Source: Thraustochytrium sp. TN22 (lineage: Eukaryota; Sar; Bigyra; Thraustochytrida; Thraustochytriidae). From it: a DNA stretch of 64,000 nucleotides. Positions 1 to 8,422 of this stretch are shown one piece after another (position 1 is the stretch's first letter; each line of letters starts with the position of its first letter). The stretch covers positions 124,001-188,000 of the forward strand of contig JABLUY010000025.1 in assembly GCA_013306675.1 (NCBI GenBank). Reading direction: 5' to 3'. The notes under the pieces are model-generated. The model was not told the DNA's origin. It worked only from the letters and a program-made list of their open reading frames with translations, and searched no databases. A program made the position numbers and the translations under genes.

Positions 1-36
1 GCCAGCTGCGCTTGCTTGGCCGTATCTACCTCGCTT

Positions 37-1338
37 TCAGCCATCTTGGCCCTCGGTGAGATCGACAGTCTCAAAGCCATCCTGGGGTTGCACTTTGGTG
101 ACCCCGTCACCCACGTCGTGTTGCTTGGACGCACGGCCGTCGCACTCACACGTCCCGCGGAGGCCGTTGCACTCGCAGTCACACGTCTCGCGGAGGCCGT
201 TGCACTCACACCTCTCGCGGAGGCAACGTAGCCCCAGCGCGATGAGGTCAACGTGATCCCTGTCAAAGCCTGTCTTGCCGACGAGCGCCGACACGTCGGT
301 CTCGGCCAGCACGTCCAAATCCAGCGAGTCGACCTTTCCCGAGGCGAGGAAGAGCCCAACGCCAGCGAGAAGACCGCCCTTTGCCGTCTTCATCTGCAAG
401 CAGACTTCCTCCTTCAGCGCCCGGGGCCAACCCATGTGCGCGATGAGCTTGCCGGCGAGCTTCTCGGGCTTGAGCCACTCCGTTACGTCCACCTGCTCAT
501 CAAGAAGCTTGTCGAGGACGCGGAGCGCCGTCAAAGGCCCAACGCCCCTGATGTCGTGGTAGTCAGTCTTGACGAGCAGTGCGTACGCCAAGCACACGGC
601 AGCCGCCGCAACCTGGGGCTCGCAGTCTTTCTCATCTGCGAGCTCGTCGATGATGTGTCCAAGGTCACGTTGACACGCTTCCCCGGACTCTTCGTCCAGA
701 GGCGCTGTAGGTCCGGCAGGCTCGAAGAGGGTTCCCATGCCGGCATGCCAGTCTCCAGAAGGTACGACGAGGAGGTTGCCTCCTTCGTGCACGAGCATGT
801 CCGAGTCGACCGAGATGATGTATTGAATGGTCTGTTCGCGAAGCATCGCCACGAGAGTGTGGTCTGCCTCGTAAGGCGCCACCACGTACGCGAATCCACC
901 CTCGCGCAGCCGCCGAATGACAGCATAGACGAGCTCACGCGAGACGCCGGCGTTGACCTTGGAGAGCTTCTCCAAAAGATCGGGAGGAGGCTCTTCACCC
1001 TTTGCAGCGTGCTCCTGAAGCTGACTTGCTAGGGCGTCGGCCTTGTCCTTGCGCTTCTTGCTTCTCGCCGAGTTTGTACGACACTTCATCGGAGTTGGCG
1101 CCCCATCAAAGGCAACGATGGGCCTCGCACCCATTCTTTTGAGCTCCGTGAGCCGACTGACAAAGCTCTCCACGGTCTTGGTGAAGTTCTTCTTCGTGAT
1201 GTCCTCGTGCATGACACTCACGTACATGTGGAGCCAGACAGAGGCGTCCACGCCGACGTCCTTGTCGGACAAGAGCTCGCAGAGCTTGACCTCGCGCGAC
1301 TTGGATGCCAGAAGCCGCCGAAGGCCAGTAACGCCCAT
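37..1338 (-). CDS. XPG/FEN1/EXO1-family structure-specific nuclease
   Basis: A 433-residue protein starting MGVTGLRRLL, the usual N-terminus of XPG-family nucleases, where the start Met and Gly are part of the active-site region. The N-terminal XPG domain shows Asp31 (GVDASVWLHM) and Asp78 (VAFDGAP). The internal XPG-I domain shows APYEADH with Glu157 and Asp159, then SVDSD with Asp178 and Asp180. A helix-hairpin-helix segment (TDYHDIRGVGPLTALRVL, about 258-275) should bind duplex DNA. The metal-ligand set therefore looks complete. The family cuts 5' flaps or acts as a 5' exonuclease in replication and repair. It lacks an obvious PCNA-binding QxxLxxFF tail; the last 60 residues are instead Cys-rich repeats. 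The family is certain. The choice between FEN1, EXO1 and a divergent paralogue is open, though the APYEAD spacing and single H3TH recall EXO1/FEN1 more than GEN1. No intron is needed. Confidence 0.88.
   Translation of the reverse strand: MGVTGLRRLLASKSREVKLCELLSDKDVGVDASVWLHMYVSVMHEDITKKNFTKTVESFVSRLTELKRMGARPIVAFDGAPTPMKCRTNSARSKKRKDKADALASQLQEHAAKGEEPPPDLLEKLSKVNAGVSRELVYAVIRRLREGGFAYVVAPYEADHTLVAMLREQTIQYIISVDSDMLVHEGGNLLVVPSGDWHAGMGTLFEPAGPTAPLDEESGEACQRDLGHIIDELADEKDCEPQVAAAAVCLAYALLVKTDYHDIRGVGPLTALRVLDKLLDEQVDVTEWLKPEKLAGKLIAHMGWPRALKEEVCLQMKTAKGGLLAGVGLFLASGKVDSLDLDVLAETDVSALVGKTGFDRDHVDLIALGLRCLRERCECNGLRETCDCECNGLRGTCECDGRASKQHDVGDGVTKVQPQDGFETVDLTEGQDG
136..222 (-). repeat. 27-bp tandem repeat encoding a Cys-rich tail
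   Basis: Three copies of a roughly 27-bp unit (the second enlarged by 6 bp) lie in frame near the 3' end of the nuclease gene. They encode repeated ECNGLRxTC-like segments, so the tail contains about nine closely spaced cysteines. This looks like a recent in-frame expansion. Confidence 0.75.
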
Positions 1339-1619
1339 CCTGGCTGAGAAGCAAGAGGCGCGAACGCAGGCGCGCTGCCCAGCTCTCCCGGCCCACCCCT
1401 GCCGCGCTGCCGCCTTGCTCCGCGCCTCCGCGTCAGCGTCCGCCGCGGCGACTCGAGGCTACAGTTATGTTGGCTCGCGCGTCGCTCGCGCTGCTCAGAG
1501 CCTGAAGCGCCACGCGAGAGGTGAACAAAAAAAGGAAAATGCGTTGCGGAAGCCGCAAAGGGGTAGCGGACGAGTCTCCTCGGCGCTCCCTCCTTGGCGC
1601 GGAGGGCGGCGCATCTCAT

Positions 1620-3772
1620 CTATTCAGTCATGAGCTCCCAGAACCAAACGATGACGGGGTGGCGGTCCTTCTTGGAGGCGTACTCGCCGCGGTATTCGGT
1701 GTTATCGCGCCAGTCCTGTACGTCGATGGTGGGCAGGCCGCAGATGAGGAGCTCGATCTCCTGGTAGTCAAAGACGGAGATGAGGTGAGCCGGAATGACC
1801 TCGTAGAAGCCCCGGAGAAACTGCGAGAGCTGCATCGAGATGCGGTCGAACAGAATGAACTTGACGAGCAAGTGAATGTACTGCTCGCGGTTCTCGTTGG
1901 TAAGAGGGATGTCGGCGCCGCCAGGCTTGAGCTCGACGGTCTGCGTCTCGCCAAAGACGTAGGTTGCCGTGGTGAAGTCGAGGTAGAGGTACTCGACATC
2001 GTCGAGCTCCTTCATGTCGATGAGCGACTTGTAGACGACGGGATCGACGAACTCAATGTCCTTCTCCGTGATGGGGAAGCCAAGCAGATGCTTGTACATG
2101 GGCCGCGTGAGGTGCGCGGGCATGATGTGACCGTCGAAGAGCGCCTTGCCCATGATGCGGCCGAGGAAGTAAAAGTAGCGCATGTGCAGCTCGTTGGCGA
2201 TGCCCGAGTTCGGGTTGATGGTGTAGCAAATGTTGTCGACGCCGGAAAAGTCAAAGAGGCCAAAGTCCACGTTGAAGATGGAGTCCGAGATGAGCTCGAA
2301 GAACTCGCGTGCCACGCCGCCCGCGTCGAGGCCCTTCTCGCCGATGAACTCGAAGCGAAAGAACCGCCGCATGTCGTCAGCGCTCAGCTTTTCGATGTTG
2401 GTAAAGGCGTCGCGGAGAAGCTCGTGGCGACGGACCTTGACCTGCACGTGGCCGTTCTCCCAGGGCGTCTTCATGTCCTTGAGCTGCGAACGGAACCAGC
2501 TCATCTTCTCGTTGAAGGGCTGGTTCGAGATGTGCTCCAGCGTGACGGCCGCGATGGGCCGCGGCGGCAGGTTGGGGTCGAGCTTGAAGCGGCTCGCCGG
2601 GATCCAGTCCAGCGAGAAATCCGGGAGCACCTCCCGGACGTACCCATCATCATAGAGACCATCATACCAGACCGCCGTGATGAGGCGGTCCGCGTACTCT
2701 TCGGGGCTCACCAGGCCGTCATGGCTCACGCCCAGCGCATCGAGTCGACCGCACAGCTCGTCCGACGGGAGCTGCAGGAGGAGCTCCTTGGAGTGCAGCA
2801 GCTTCTCGCGCAGGTCCTTGAGGTCGTCGCAGTCTTCCGTGCTCAGATGCAGCGCCTCCAGCTTCGCGCAGATCTCTTCCTCGGATAGCTCCTCCACCTT
2901 GGCCGGCAGCTCTGCCAGGCACTTTTCCTCCAGCATCAGCTTGCGTCGCTCCTCCTCGTCCGAGAGCAGGTTGCGCCAGACCAAGCTCGAGCCGTCGGAT
3001 CCCACTTGACGCAGCCACTGCTGCTCGCTGCGCACCTCCACGGTGGAGGCCACCATATCGTCGCCGCCTCGCGCCACGCGCCGCTCCACCTCCTGCCGCT
3101 GCTCCACGGGCAGGCGGGAGTTGTTCCGGCCCACGTCGGGAGGAATCAACGCGCGCTGTGATGGTTGCGATAGTGAATTTGGCGCCCGTAGCGTGCTTCC
3201 GCATGGACAGCGAAAGATCGGTGCACCTGGCGGGACGCTGAGTGTGGTTGAGCACTGCGGGCAGCGGACGTACTGGCCCGGCGCGTCCTGTCGCGGCGGC
3301 TGCTGCAGCGGCGGCCGCTGGCTCGCGCTCGACGGCGCCGGCGCCGCGCCCGCGCTTGACGGCTGCTGACCGCCGCTCTGCGCCAGGTTCGGGGGCAGCT
3401 GGAGCACCTGGTTGCACCCAGGGCACATGAACTGTGGCGTGCCGACCGGAACCGAAATCAAAATCGTCAGTGCAAGTGCTCTGCGACGAGCGTAAAAAAG
3501 GGGGGTGAAACGAAACGTACACGGTTGGCACCCGGGGGCACGGCGAGAAGCCGGCGGCACGAGGCGCACCTCACGGTTGTAGGCTGCTGCTGCGCAGCGT
3601 CCGCGCCGGCGCGGCGCGCGGAGGCTTGGTTCTGCCTCGCGTTCTGGCCGCGCCTCATGACGGCCGACGTCGACGCCGTCGCGGAGCTCTGCGCCCCCTG
3701 AGCACCGCCCCCGCGCAGGCTCACGCTGCGCGACGAGGGCCGGCTCCCGCCGCTCGAGCTCTTGTTGCCCAT
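1620..3772 (-). CDS. LSD1-zinc-finger / HECT N-lobe protein, C-lobe absent
   Basis: Spliced gene: exon 1 3772-3521, intron 3520-3432, exon 2 3431-1620, giving 687 residues. It begins MGNKSS, a good N-myristoylation signal (Gly2, Ser6). Two LSD1-type zinc fingers follow: residues 68-98 (CASC...CPGC, rebuilt exactly by the splice) and 139-168 (CPQC...CPCG). The C-terminal 290 residues are a clear NEDD4-like HECT N-lobe (VAREFFELIS, MRYFYFLGRIMGKAL, FYEVIPAHLI, ICGLPTIDVQDW). The protein stops at VIVWFWELMTE, exactly at the N/C-lobe hinge. The C-lobe with the catalytic Cys (usually in a HTCFN motif) is missing, and only 281 bp separate the stop from the next gene. HECT enzymes form a ubiquitin thioester on that Cys, so this product should bind E2 but not transfer ubiquitin by itself. 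It could be a dominant regulator or a decaying gene. Confidence 0.85.
3432..3520 (-). other. Spliceosomal intron in the HECT-like gene (89 nt)
   Basis: On the minus strand the intron starts GTACGT and ends CCACAG. It is phase 0. Its removal joins PPGANR to FMCPGC and restores a perfect LSD1-type zinc finger, which neither reading frame encodes alone. Confidence 0.85.
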
Positions 3773-4988
3773 GCTGCCGCCTCGCCTGGTTCCCCTCCTC
3801 GTACCTCCTCGCGCCGCCTCGCCCCGGCGCCTCTCCGCCGCCGCTCGGGCCTGCGCTCCCGCTCCTCTTCGCCGCCTGCCTCCCTCGCCGCGCCCGCGCC
3901 TCCCGCGCGCGCCCGCGCCCGCGCCCGCGCCCGCGCCGCGCGCGCGCTCCCTCCTCGCTCTGCCTCGCTGCGCCTTGCCTTGCCTTTTTGAACCGAGAGG
4001 AGTCGGCCGCTCCGCCCCGCGCCGCCCCGCCGCGCGCCGCCCCGCGCCGCGCCGCGCCGCGCCGCGCCGCGCCGCCGCTGCCGCCGCGCCGCGCGCCGCC
4101 GCCGCCGCGCGCCGCGCCGCGCACCCGCCGCCGCCGCCGCCGCGCCGCGCCGCCGCCGCGCGCGCGCGCCCTCTCCGCTCTGCCGCTCTGCCGCGCGCCG
4201 CCGCGCTCCCCTCCCTTTGCTGCGCCTGCGCGAGTGGCGGCAAGTCGGGCTTCTGTCGTAGGCCGACTTTCGCCCGCGAGCGCCACTGCGCTCGAGGCAG
4301 CCGGCCCGCGGCCACTGCGCCGCGGCCGCTTTGCTCGACTGTGCCGGGCGCCCGCAAGTGCAGCGCCCGCGCCGCGCCAGTGGGCCTCGGCTGCTCGCAA
4401 GTCGAAGCTGCTGCGGCGCCCGCGCCGCGCGCGCGCGCCCGCGCCCCGGCCCCGGCGAGCGAGCGAGGCTGTGGCCGCGGCCGCGCTGCGCCGCGCCGCG
4501 CCGCGCCGCGAGCTGCCTGCGAGCGCCGAGCGGCGGAGGCGCTGATCGCAACTCGAACTAAGTTAGAACTCGAACTCGAACTCGGACACGGACTTGGACT
4601 CGGACAGGGAGGAGTGCACACACGTGCGGCGACGACGAGCTCGAAGCGGTACAACTTGAAGCCCCCAAAAAAAGTTCAGGGCAATTGAAGTTGTTTTTCT
4701 TGTTTTTCGAGGTTCGCAGGTTCGAAGCAGGGGCGGTTCGGCTCGGGCTCTGGGGCGCTGGCGCCGAGGGTGCGACTCCGGTGTAACCAGTGCCACAGTG
4801 CGGCGAGGTGCGTACGAGTGAATGCGCAGTCGCGAGACAAGCTTGGCGGCTTCGGCCGCACAGGCAGGCAGGCGGGTGTGAGATCACTTTGATGCATGCA
4901 CGCGCTTGCTGACGGGAGCGAGCTTGAGCTCGCCATCGATTTGCGCGGCGCTTGTTGATCTCGACTCATCCTCATCGCTCTATTGTAC
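3773..4988. other. 1.2-kb intergenic stretch with extreme CG low complexity
   Basis: This is the 5' flank of the HECT-like gene and the 3' flank of the EF-hand gene. About 3,780-4,550 is nearly pure C and G, with CCGCG runs densest at 4,015-4,180, so all frames stay open without meaning. From 4,550 to 4,620 there are short GAACTC and GGACTT-type repeats. No gene is recognised. Confidence 0.6.
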
Positions 4989-5012
4989 TCAATCACTATC
5001 ATCCTCCTCGCT

Positions 5013-5048
<36 letters not shown>

Positions 5049-6236
5049 CTCTTCTTCACTCTCCTCGTCTTCTTCCTCGCTGTCATTTTCGTCGTCTTCG
5101 TCATCGTCGTCTGCTCCGCCATCTGCGTCCTTGCCCTCGTTCAAGCCTTCGGCCTGGCGCGCCCTCATCTCTCGCTCTGCCTTGATGCGCTCGAGGTTCG
5201 CGGTGGCACTCTGCGCGACAAGAAAGAGAGTGAGCGCGGGCTGCCAAAACTGAGGGCTGACCTGGAGGGCGATCTCGGCCTGTTGGGCTGCCGCTGCGAA
5301 GCGGTAGGCGTGCAGGAGCCTGTTGGCGAGCGCGAGCCGGTAGACCTTGTCGTTGGGGAGGATGTCGACGCTGAGCTCGAGGAGCTTGAGCGCCTCCTCG
5401 TCTGATTTAGCGTGCGCGCTCATCTCGGCAAAGGTCTCGGCGTGCGGCAGGGCTGCTCTTCGCTTCGCGGCGTCGTGCTGAGCGTCTTCGCGCGAGAGCT
5501 CGTCGAGGCGGATGCGGAGGGCGTGCGCCGCAATGCACCGAAAGTCAAGCTCGTCCACGGCGGGAATCTCGGATCTGGTATCGGCGCGGTACGCCTGGAT
5601 GGCGCGGAAGACGGTGAGTGGCTTGAGCAAGAAGCAGGCCGGTGTGGAGCACAGCCGCGGCTCCACGCCTGCGTCGCGCTCCTCGACCCACCGAGCCTCC
5701 TTGTTGCGCAGGTACGAGAGAGCCTTTTCGCAGCGCAACAGCGTGTGGGCCACGTCTTCATAGAACAGAGGGTCGCTCTCGGCGCGGTCCTCTTGGATGA
5801 TCAAGTAGACCTCGAGCGCTTGCTCGTCGAGCCTCTGCCGCTGCCAGACGGCGCTGCAAAACTCCTCAAACTCCTGCAGCGAAACCTCCCCGTCGTGGTC
5901 GGCGTCCATCTGCGCCACGGCGTCGTGGAAGAGCCTCGGTTCCAGCAGCGCCTGCAGGCCGGGCGTCTTGCTCACAAACTTGACCACCTTCTTGTTGCGC
6001 TTCAGCGCCCTGCGTATCTCCTGGATCGACAGCGACCCGGACTTGTCCGTGTCCATCATCGCGAAGACGGCCCTCATCTCCTCCGCAGCGGGCGCCAGCG
6101 CCGCCGCGGCCTCCTCGGCGCTGGCGGCTCCCGCCGCAGCCGCGTCGCCGGCTGCGTCCTCGGGCTGCGCCGCCGCGCCGCCCTCCTCCGCGGCCTCCTC
6201 CGCGGCCTCCTCCGCGGCCTCCTCCCTCTGGCCCAT
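4989..6236 (-). CDS. EF-hand calcium-binding protein with acidic tail
   Basis: I chose the Met at 6236 (MGQREE), giving 415 residues. The frame is open further upstream to 6434 but only through low-complexity sequence. After an Ala/Glu-rich leader there are two EF-hand loops, residues 62-73 (DTDKSGSLSIQE) and 111-122 (DADHDGEVSLQE). Both carry acidic residues at positions 1, 3 and 12 and Gly at 6, so both should bind calcium. The middle (about 130-350) is helical and lacks a motif I know; a segment near DILPNDKVYRLALANRLL has TPR-like spacing. The last 45 residues are almost all Asp/Glu, encoded by a GAG/GAC-rich tract at 4,990-5,110. It is a soluble calcium-responsive adaptor in all likelihood; the partner is unknown. 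It is transcribed away from the thiolase-like gene. Confidence 0.8.
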
Positions 6237-6710
6237 GCCGCCGCCCGCCGCGGCCTGGGACTCGCGCTCGGGTTCTGCTTCGGGTTCTGGGTCACGGCCT
6301 GGGACTCGGCCTCGAACCCGGCCACGGGCGGCGTAGCGGACACATGGTTCCTGCTCTCTACTAAATAAGTAGCAGCAAGCACACGAGCTCGCGCGCGCGC
6401 GCGCGAGCGAGCGAGCAGGCAAGCAAACAAGCAAGTAGAGAAGCGTGCATCGCCAGAGACGGCGGCCTCGGAGGCCTGCGGTCTCGCCTCACCTCGCCTC
6501 GCCTCGAGCGGTCCTTGTGCCGGTGGTGAGAGGAGGGGCCGAAGCAGGATGTCTTGACTCGCTCGCTCACCCACGAACCCTGGCTGCGAGCAAGCAGGGC
6601 CAGAGCTCTGACCTCTGCGCGCCCCGCGGTCGCGGTCCGAGGCGCGGTCGCGCTCCGGCGGTCGCTCGACAGGGAGCCGCGCGCGGAAAAAAAGGCGCGC
6701 AGCGGCAGCG
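6237..6710. promoter_or_regulatory. Divergent intergenic region, EF-hand gene / thiolase-like gene
   Basis: 474 bp separate two divergently transcribed starts, so both promoters should lie here. A CG-alternating run with GAGC/AAGC repeats occupies about 6,388-6,440. No defined promoter motif was recognised. Confidence 0.4.
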
Positions 6711-7946
6711 ATGCCGCGCCTCGCGCAGACCGTGCGCGTGGTCGGGTGCGGCATGACGAAGCTGGGCAAGCACGGGCGCCCGGCGAGCGACCTCATGGCG
6801 GAGGCGCTGCAGGGCGCGCTGTCGTCCGCGCGCCTGGAACTGCCGGACCTGGATGGGCTCATCGCGGTGCCCAGCCTGAGCGACCCGCACCTCATGGAGG
6901 CGCACCACCTGGCGACCAAGGTCGGCCTGCTGCCGCGCAAGAACTTCTTGGTCAGGACGCTGGACACCGGCGGCGCCGGCCCCGTCACGGCGCTGCTCGA
7001 GGCGCGCCGCATGATCGAGAACGAAAACTGCCAGGCGGTCGCGGTCGCCGCGGGCGACTCGGTCTCCTCCATGCCCTCCGACGAGTTCCTGCGCCGTGCC
7101 GACGGCGGCATCGACTCCGATCGCCTGCCCTCGCCCTCCATCCCGCACGGCTACGGGCTCATCACGGCCTGGCACGCCAAGACCTACGGCGTCACGCGAG
7201 AGCAGCTCGCCAAGGTCGCCTGCCTCATGTCGCACCAGGCCTCCAAGCACCCGGCCGCCATCACGCGCCGCCGCTACACGCTCGACGAGGTCCTCGAGTC
7301 GCCGCGCATCACGCCCGAGCTCAACCTGCTTGAGTGCGCTCGCCGCATGGACGGCGCCGGCGCCATCATCGTCGCATCCTCGCGCTTCCTTGAGAAGCGC
7401 GGTCTGCTCGACCGCGGCAACCATGGCAGCGGCGACGTCGTCATCCTCTCCGGCGGCGAGGCTTCCGGCCCGCTCGTGCCCCCCGTCGTCATCGACGAGA
7501 CCATGTTCAGCTGCGAGCAGGCCGCGCAGTCCGCCTACTACGAAGCTCAGGTCCACCCGGATGAGATCGACTTCTTCGGCCTCTACGACTGCTTCCCCAT
7601 TTGCTTCCTTCGCGCCATCGAGGCCGTCGGCCTCTGCCCCAAGGGCGCTGGCGGCCAGTGGATCGACGAGCAGTACGACCGCATCTTGCAGGACGACGAC
7701 TACGTGCTGCCGGTCAACACCCACGGCGGCTTGCTTTCCTTTGGCGCGCCCTGGGAGGCCCCTGCCATCTTTGCCGTCATCGAGTCCATCCGCCAGCTCA
7801 CAGGCCGCGCGGGTCGTCAGCAAGTTCCGGGCGACTGCCGCCGCGCGCTCGTCTACGGTAACGGAGGCATTTTCTCTTCCTCCGCCGTCGCCATTCTCTC
7901 CAAGCCCGTCTCCTTTGTCGGCACCAATCTCAATAGCAAATACTGA
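6711..7946 (+). CDS. Thiolase-fold protein, SCP2-thiolase/Ltp2-like, without thiolase catalytic residues
   Basis: 411 residues, intronless. The overall fold is that of thiolases: VVGCGMTKLGKHG near the start, the dimer/active-site loop RTLDTGGAGPVTALLEA, a DGAGAIIVAS segment and NTHGGLLSFGAP near the end. The three classical catalytic residues are replaced: the nucleophilic Cys position reads DTGGAG, the GHP His position reads FGAP, and the final CGGG Cys position reads YGNGG. The LYDCFPICFL and EAVGLCPKGAGGQW segments resemble the Ltp2-like aldolase/SCP2-type branch, in which a Tyr in the LYD motif acts in retro-aldol cleavage. A CoA-thioester aldolase or lipid-handling role is therefore more likely than thiolysis. 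The branch is mainly bacterial, so transfer from bacteria is possible. No peroxisomal SKL ending is seen; the protein ends NSKY. Confidence 0.8.
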   Translation: MPRLAQTVRVVGCGMTKLGKHGRPASDLMAEALQGALSSARLELPDLDGLIAVPSLSDPHLMEAHHLATKVGLLPRKNFLVRTLDTGGAGPVTALLEARRMIENENCQAVAVAAGDSVSSMPSDEFLRRADGGIDSDRLPSPSIPHGYGLITAWHAKTYGVTREQLAKVACLMSHQASKHPAAITRRRYTLDEVLESPRITPELNLLECARRMDGAGAIIVASSRFLEKRGLLDRGNHGSGDVVILSGGEASGPLVPPVVIDETMFSCEQAAQSAYYEAQVHPDEIDFFGLYDCFPICFLRAIEAVGLCPKGAGGQWIDEQYDRILQDDDYVLPVNTHGGLLSFGAPWEAPAIFAVIESIRQLTGRAGRQQVPGDCRRALVYGNGGIFSSSAVAILSKPVSFVGTNLNSKY

Positions 7947-8422
7947 ATTTTGATCTCGTGCGGTTTGCGCCTCATGCGTCACGCCTCATGCCTCTTGCCT
8001 CAGGCCTCACAGGCCTCAGGCCTCAGGCCATGCCCTCTCGTTAGTTTCCTATGCTTGGCCCAGTGCAGTGGCTTGGCCAAATGCGGCGAGCTGGAATGGC
8101 GATAGTCCCACAGTCGAAGAATTGCCCGGCGCGGCTTCCGCACTGGCACGGCGACAACTTTGTCGGCACCAATCACAAGAGCAAGAACAGAATCTTGATC
8201 ACATGCGACGCCTCAGGCGTCATCATTGCGATGCGATTGTACTCGGACTCTTGCTTCTTGATTCATGGCGCCCTTGTGCTCTGCAGCGGCTCTCATCTCG
8301 TGGACTCGTCGCTTTTTGCGACTTCCAAGCAACCCACGGCTTGCCCATTCTTCGAGGCGCGTAATCACCATGGCGGCACACATCGCGCTGCCTTGCCGTT
8401 GTCAGGATTGCATTCTTACATT
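7947..8422. other. Convergent intergenic region with GCCTCAGG repeats
   Basis: 476 bp between the 3' ends of the thiolase-like and NYN-KH genes. About 7,975-8,030 is built of GCCTCATG/GCCTCAGG-like direct repeats. From about 8,155 onward it holds diverged copies of both flanking gene ends (listed separately). No coding function is proposed. Confidence 0.6.
8155..8335. repeat. Diverged copies of the flanking gene ends
   Basis: About 8,158-8,215 resembles the end of the thiolase-like gene at about 7,913-7,970: both share TTTGTCGGCACCAATC, then an interrupted match through AGCAA and TTGATC. About 8,269-8,330 resembles the start-distal part of the NYN-KH gene at about 8,569-8,620: both share GGCGCCCTTG and GCTCTCATCTCG. 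The copies are in the same order and orientation as the real genes, which suggests an old local duplication of the gene junction. Confidence 0.6.

Noticed and set aside
1339-1619. Search for a hidden HECT C-lobe exon between the HECT-like stop and the nuclease start
   Set aside because: No frame shows a HTCFN-like motif or C-lobe pattern, and the space is shorter than a C-lobe.
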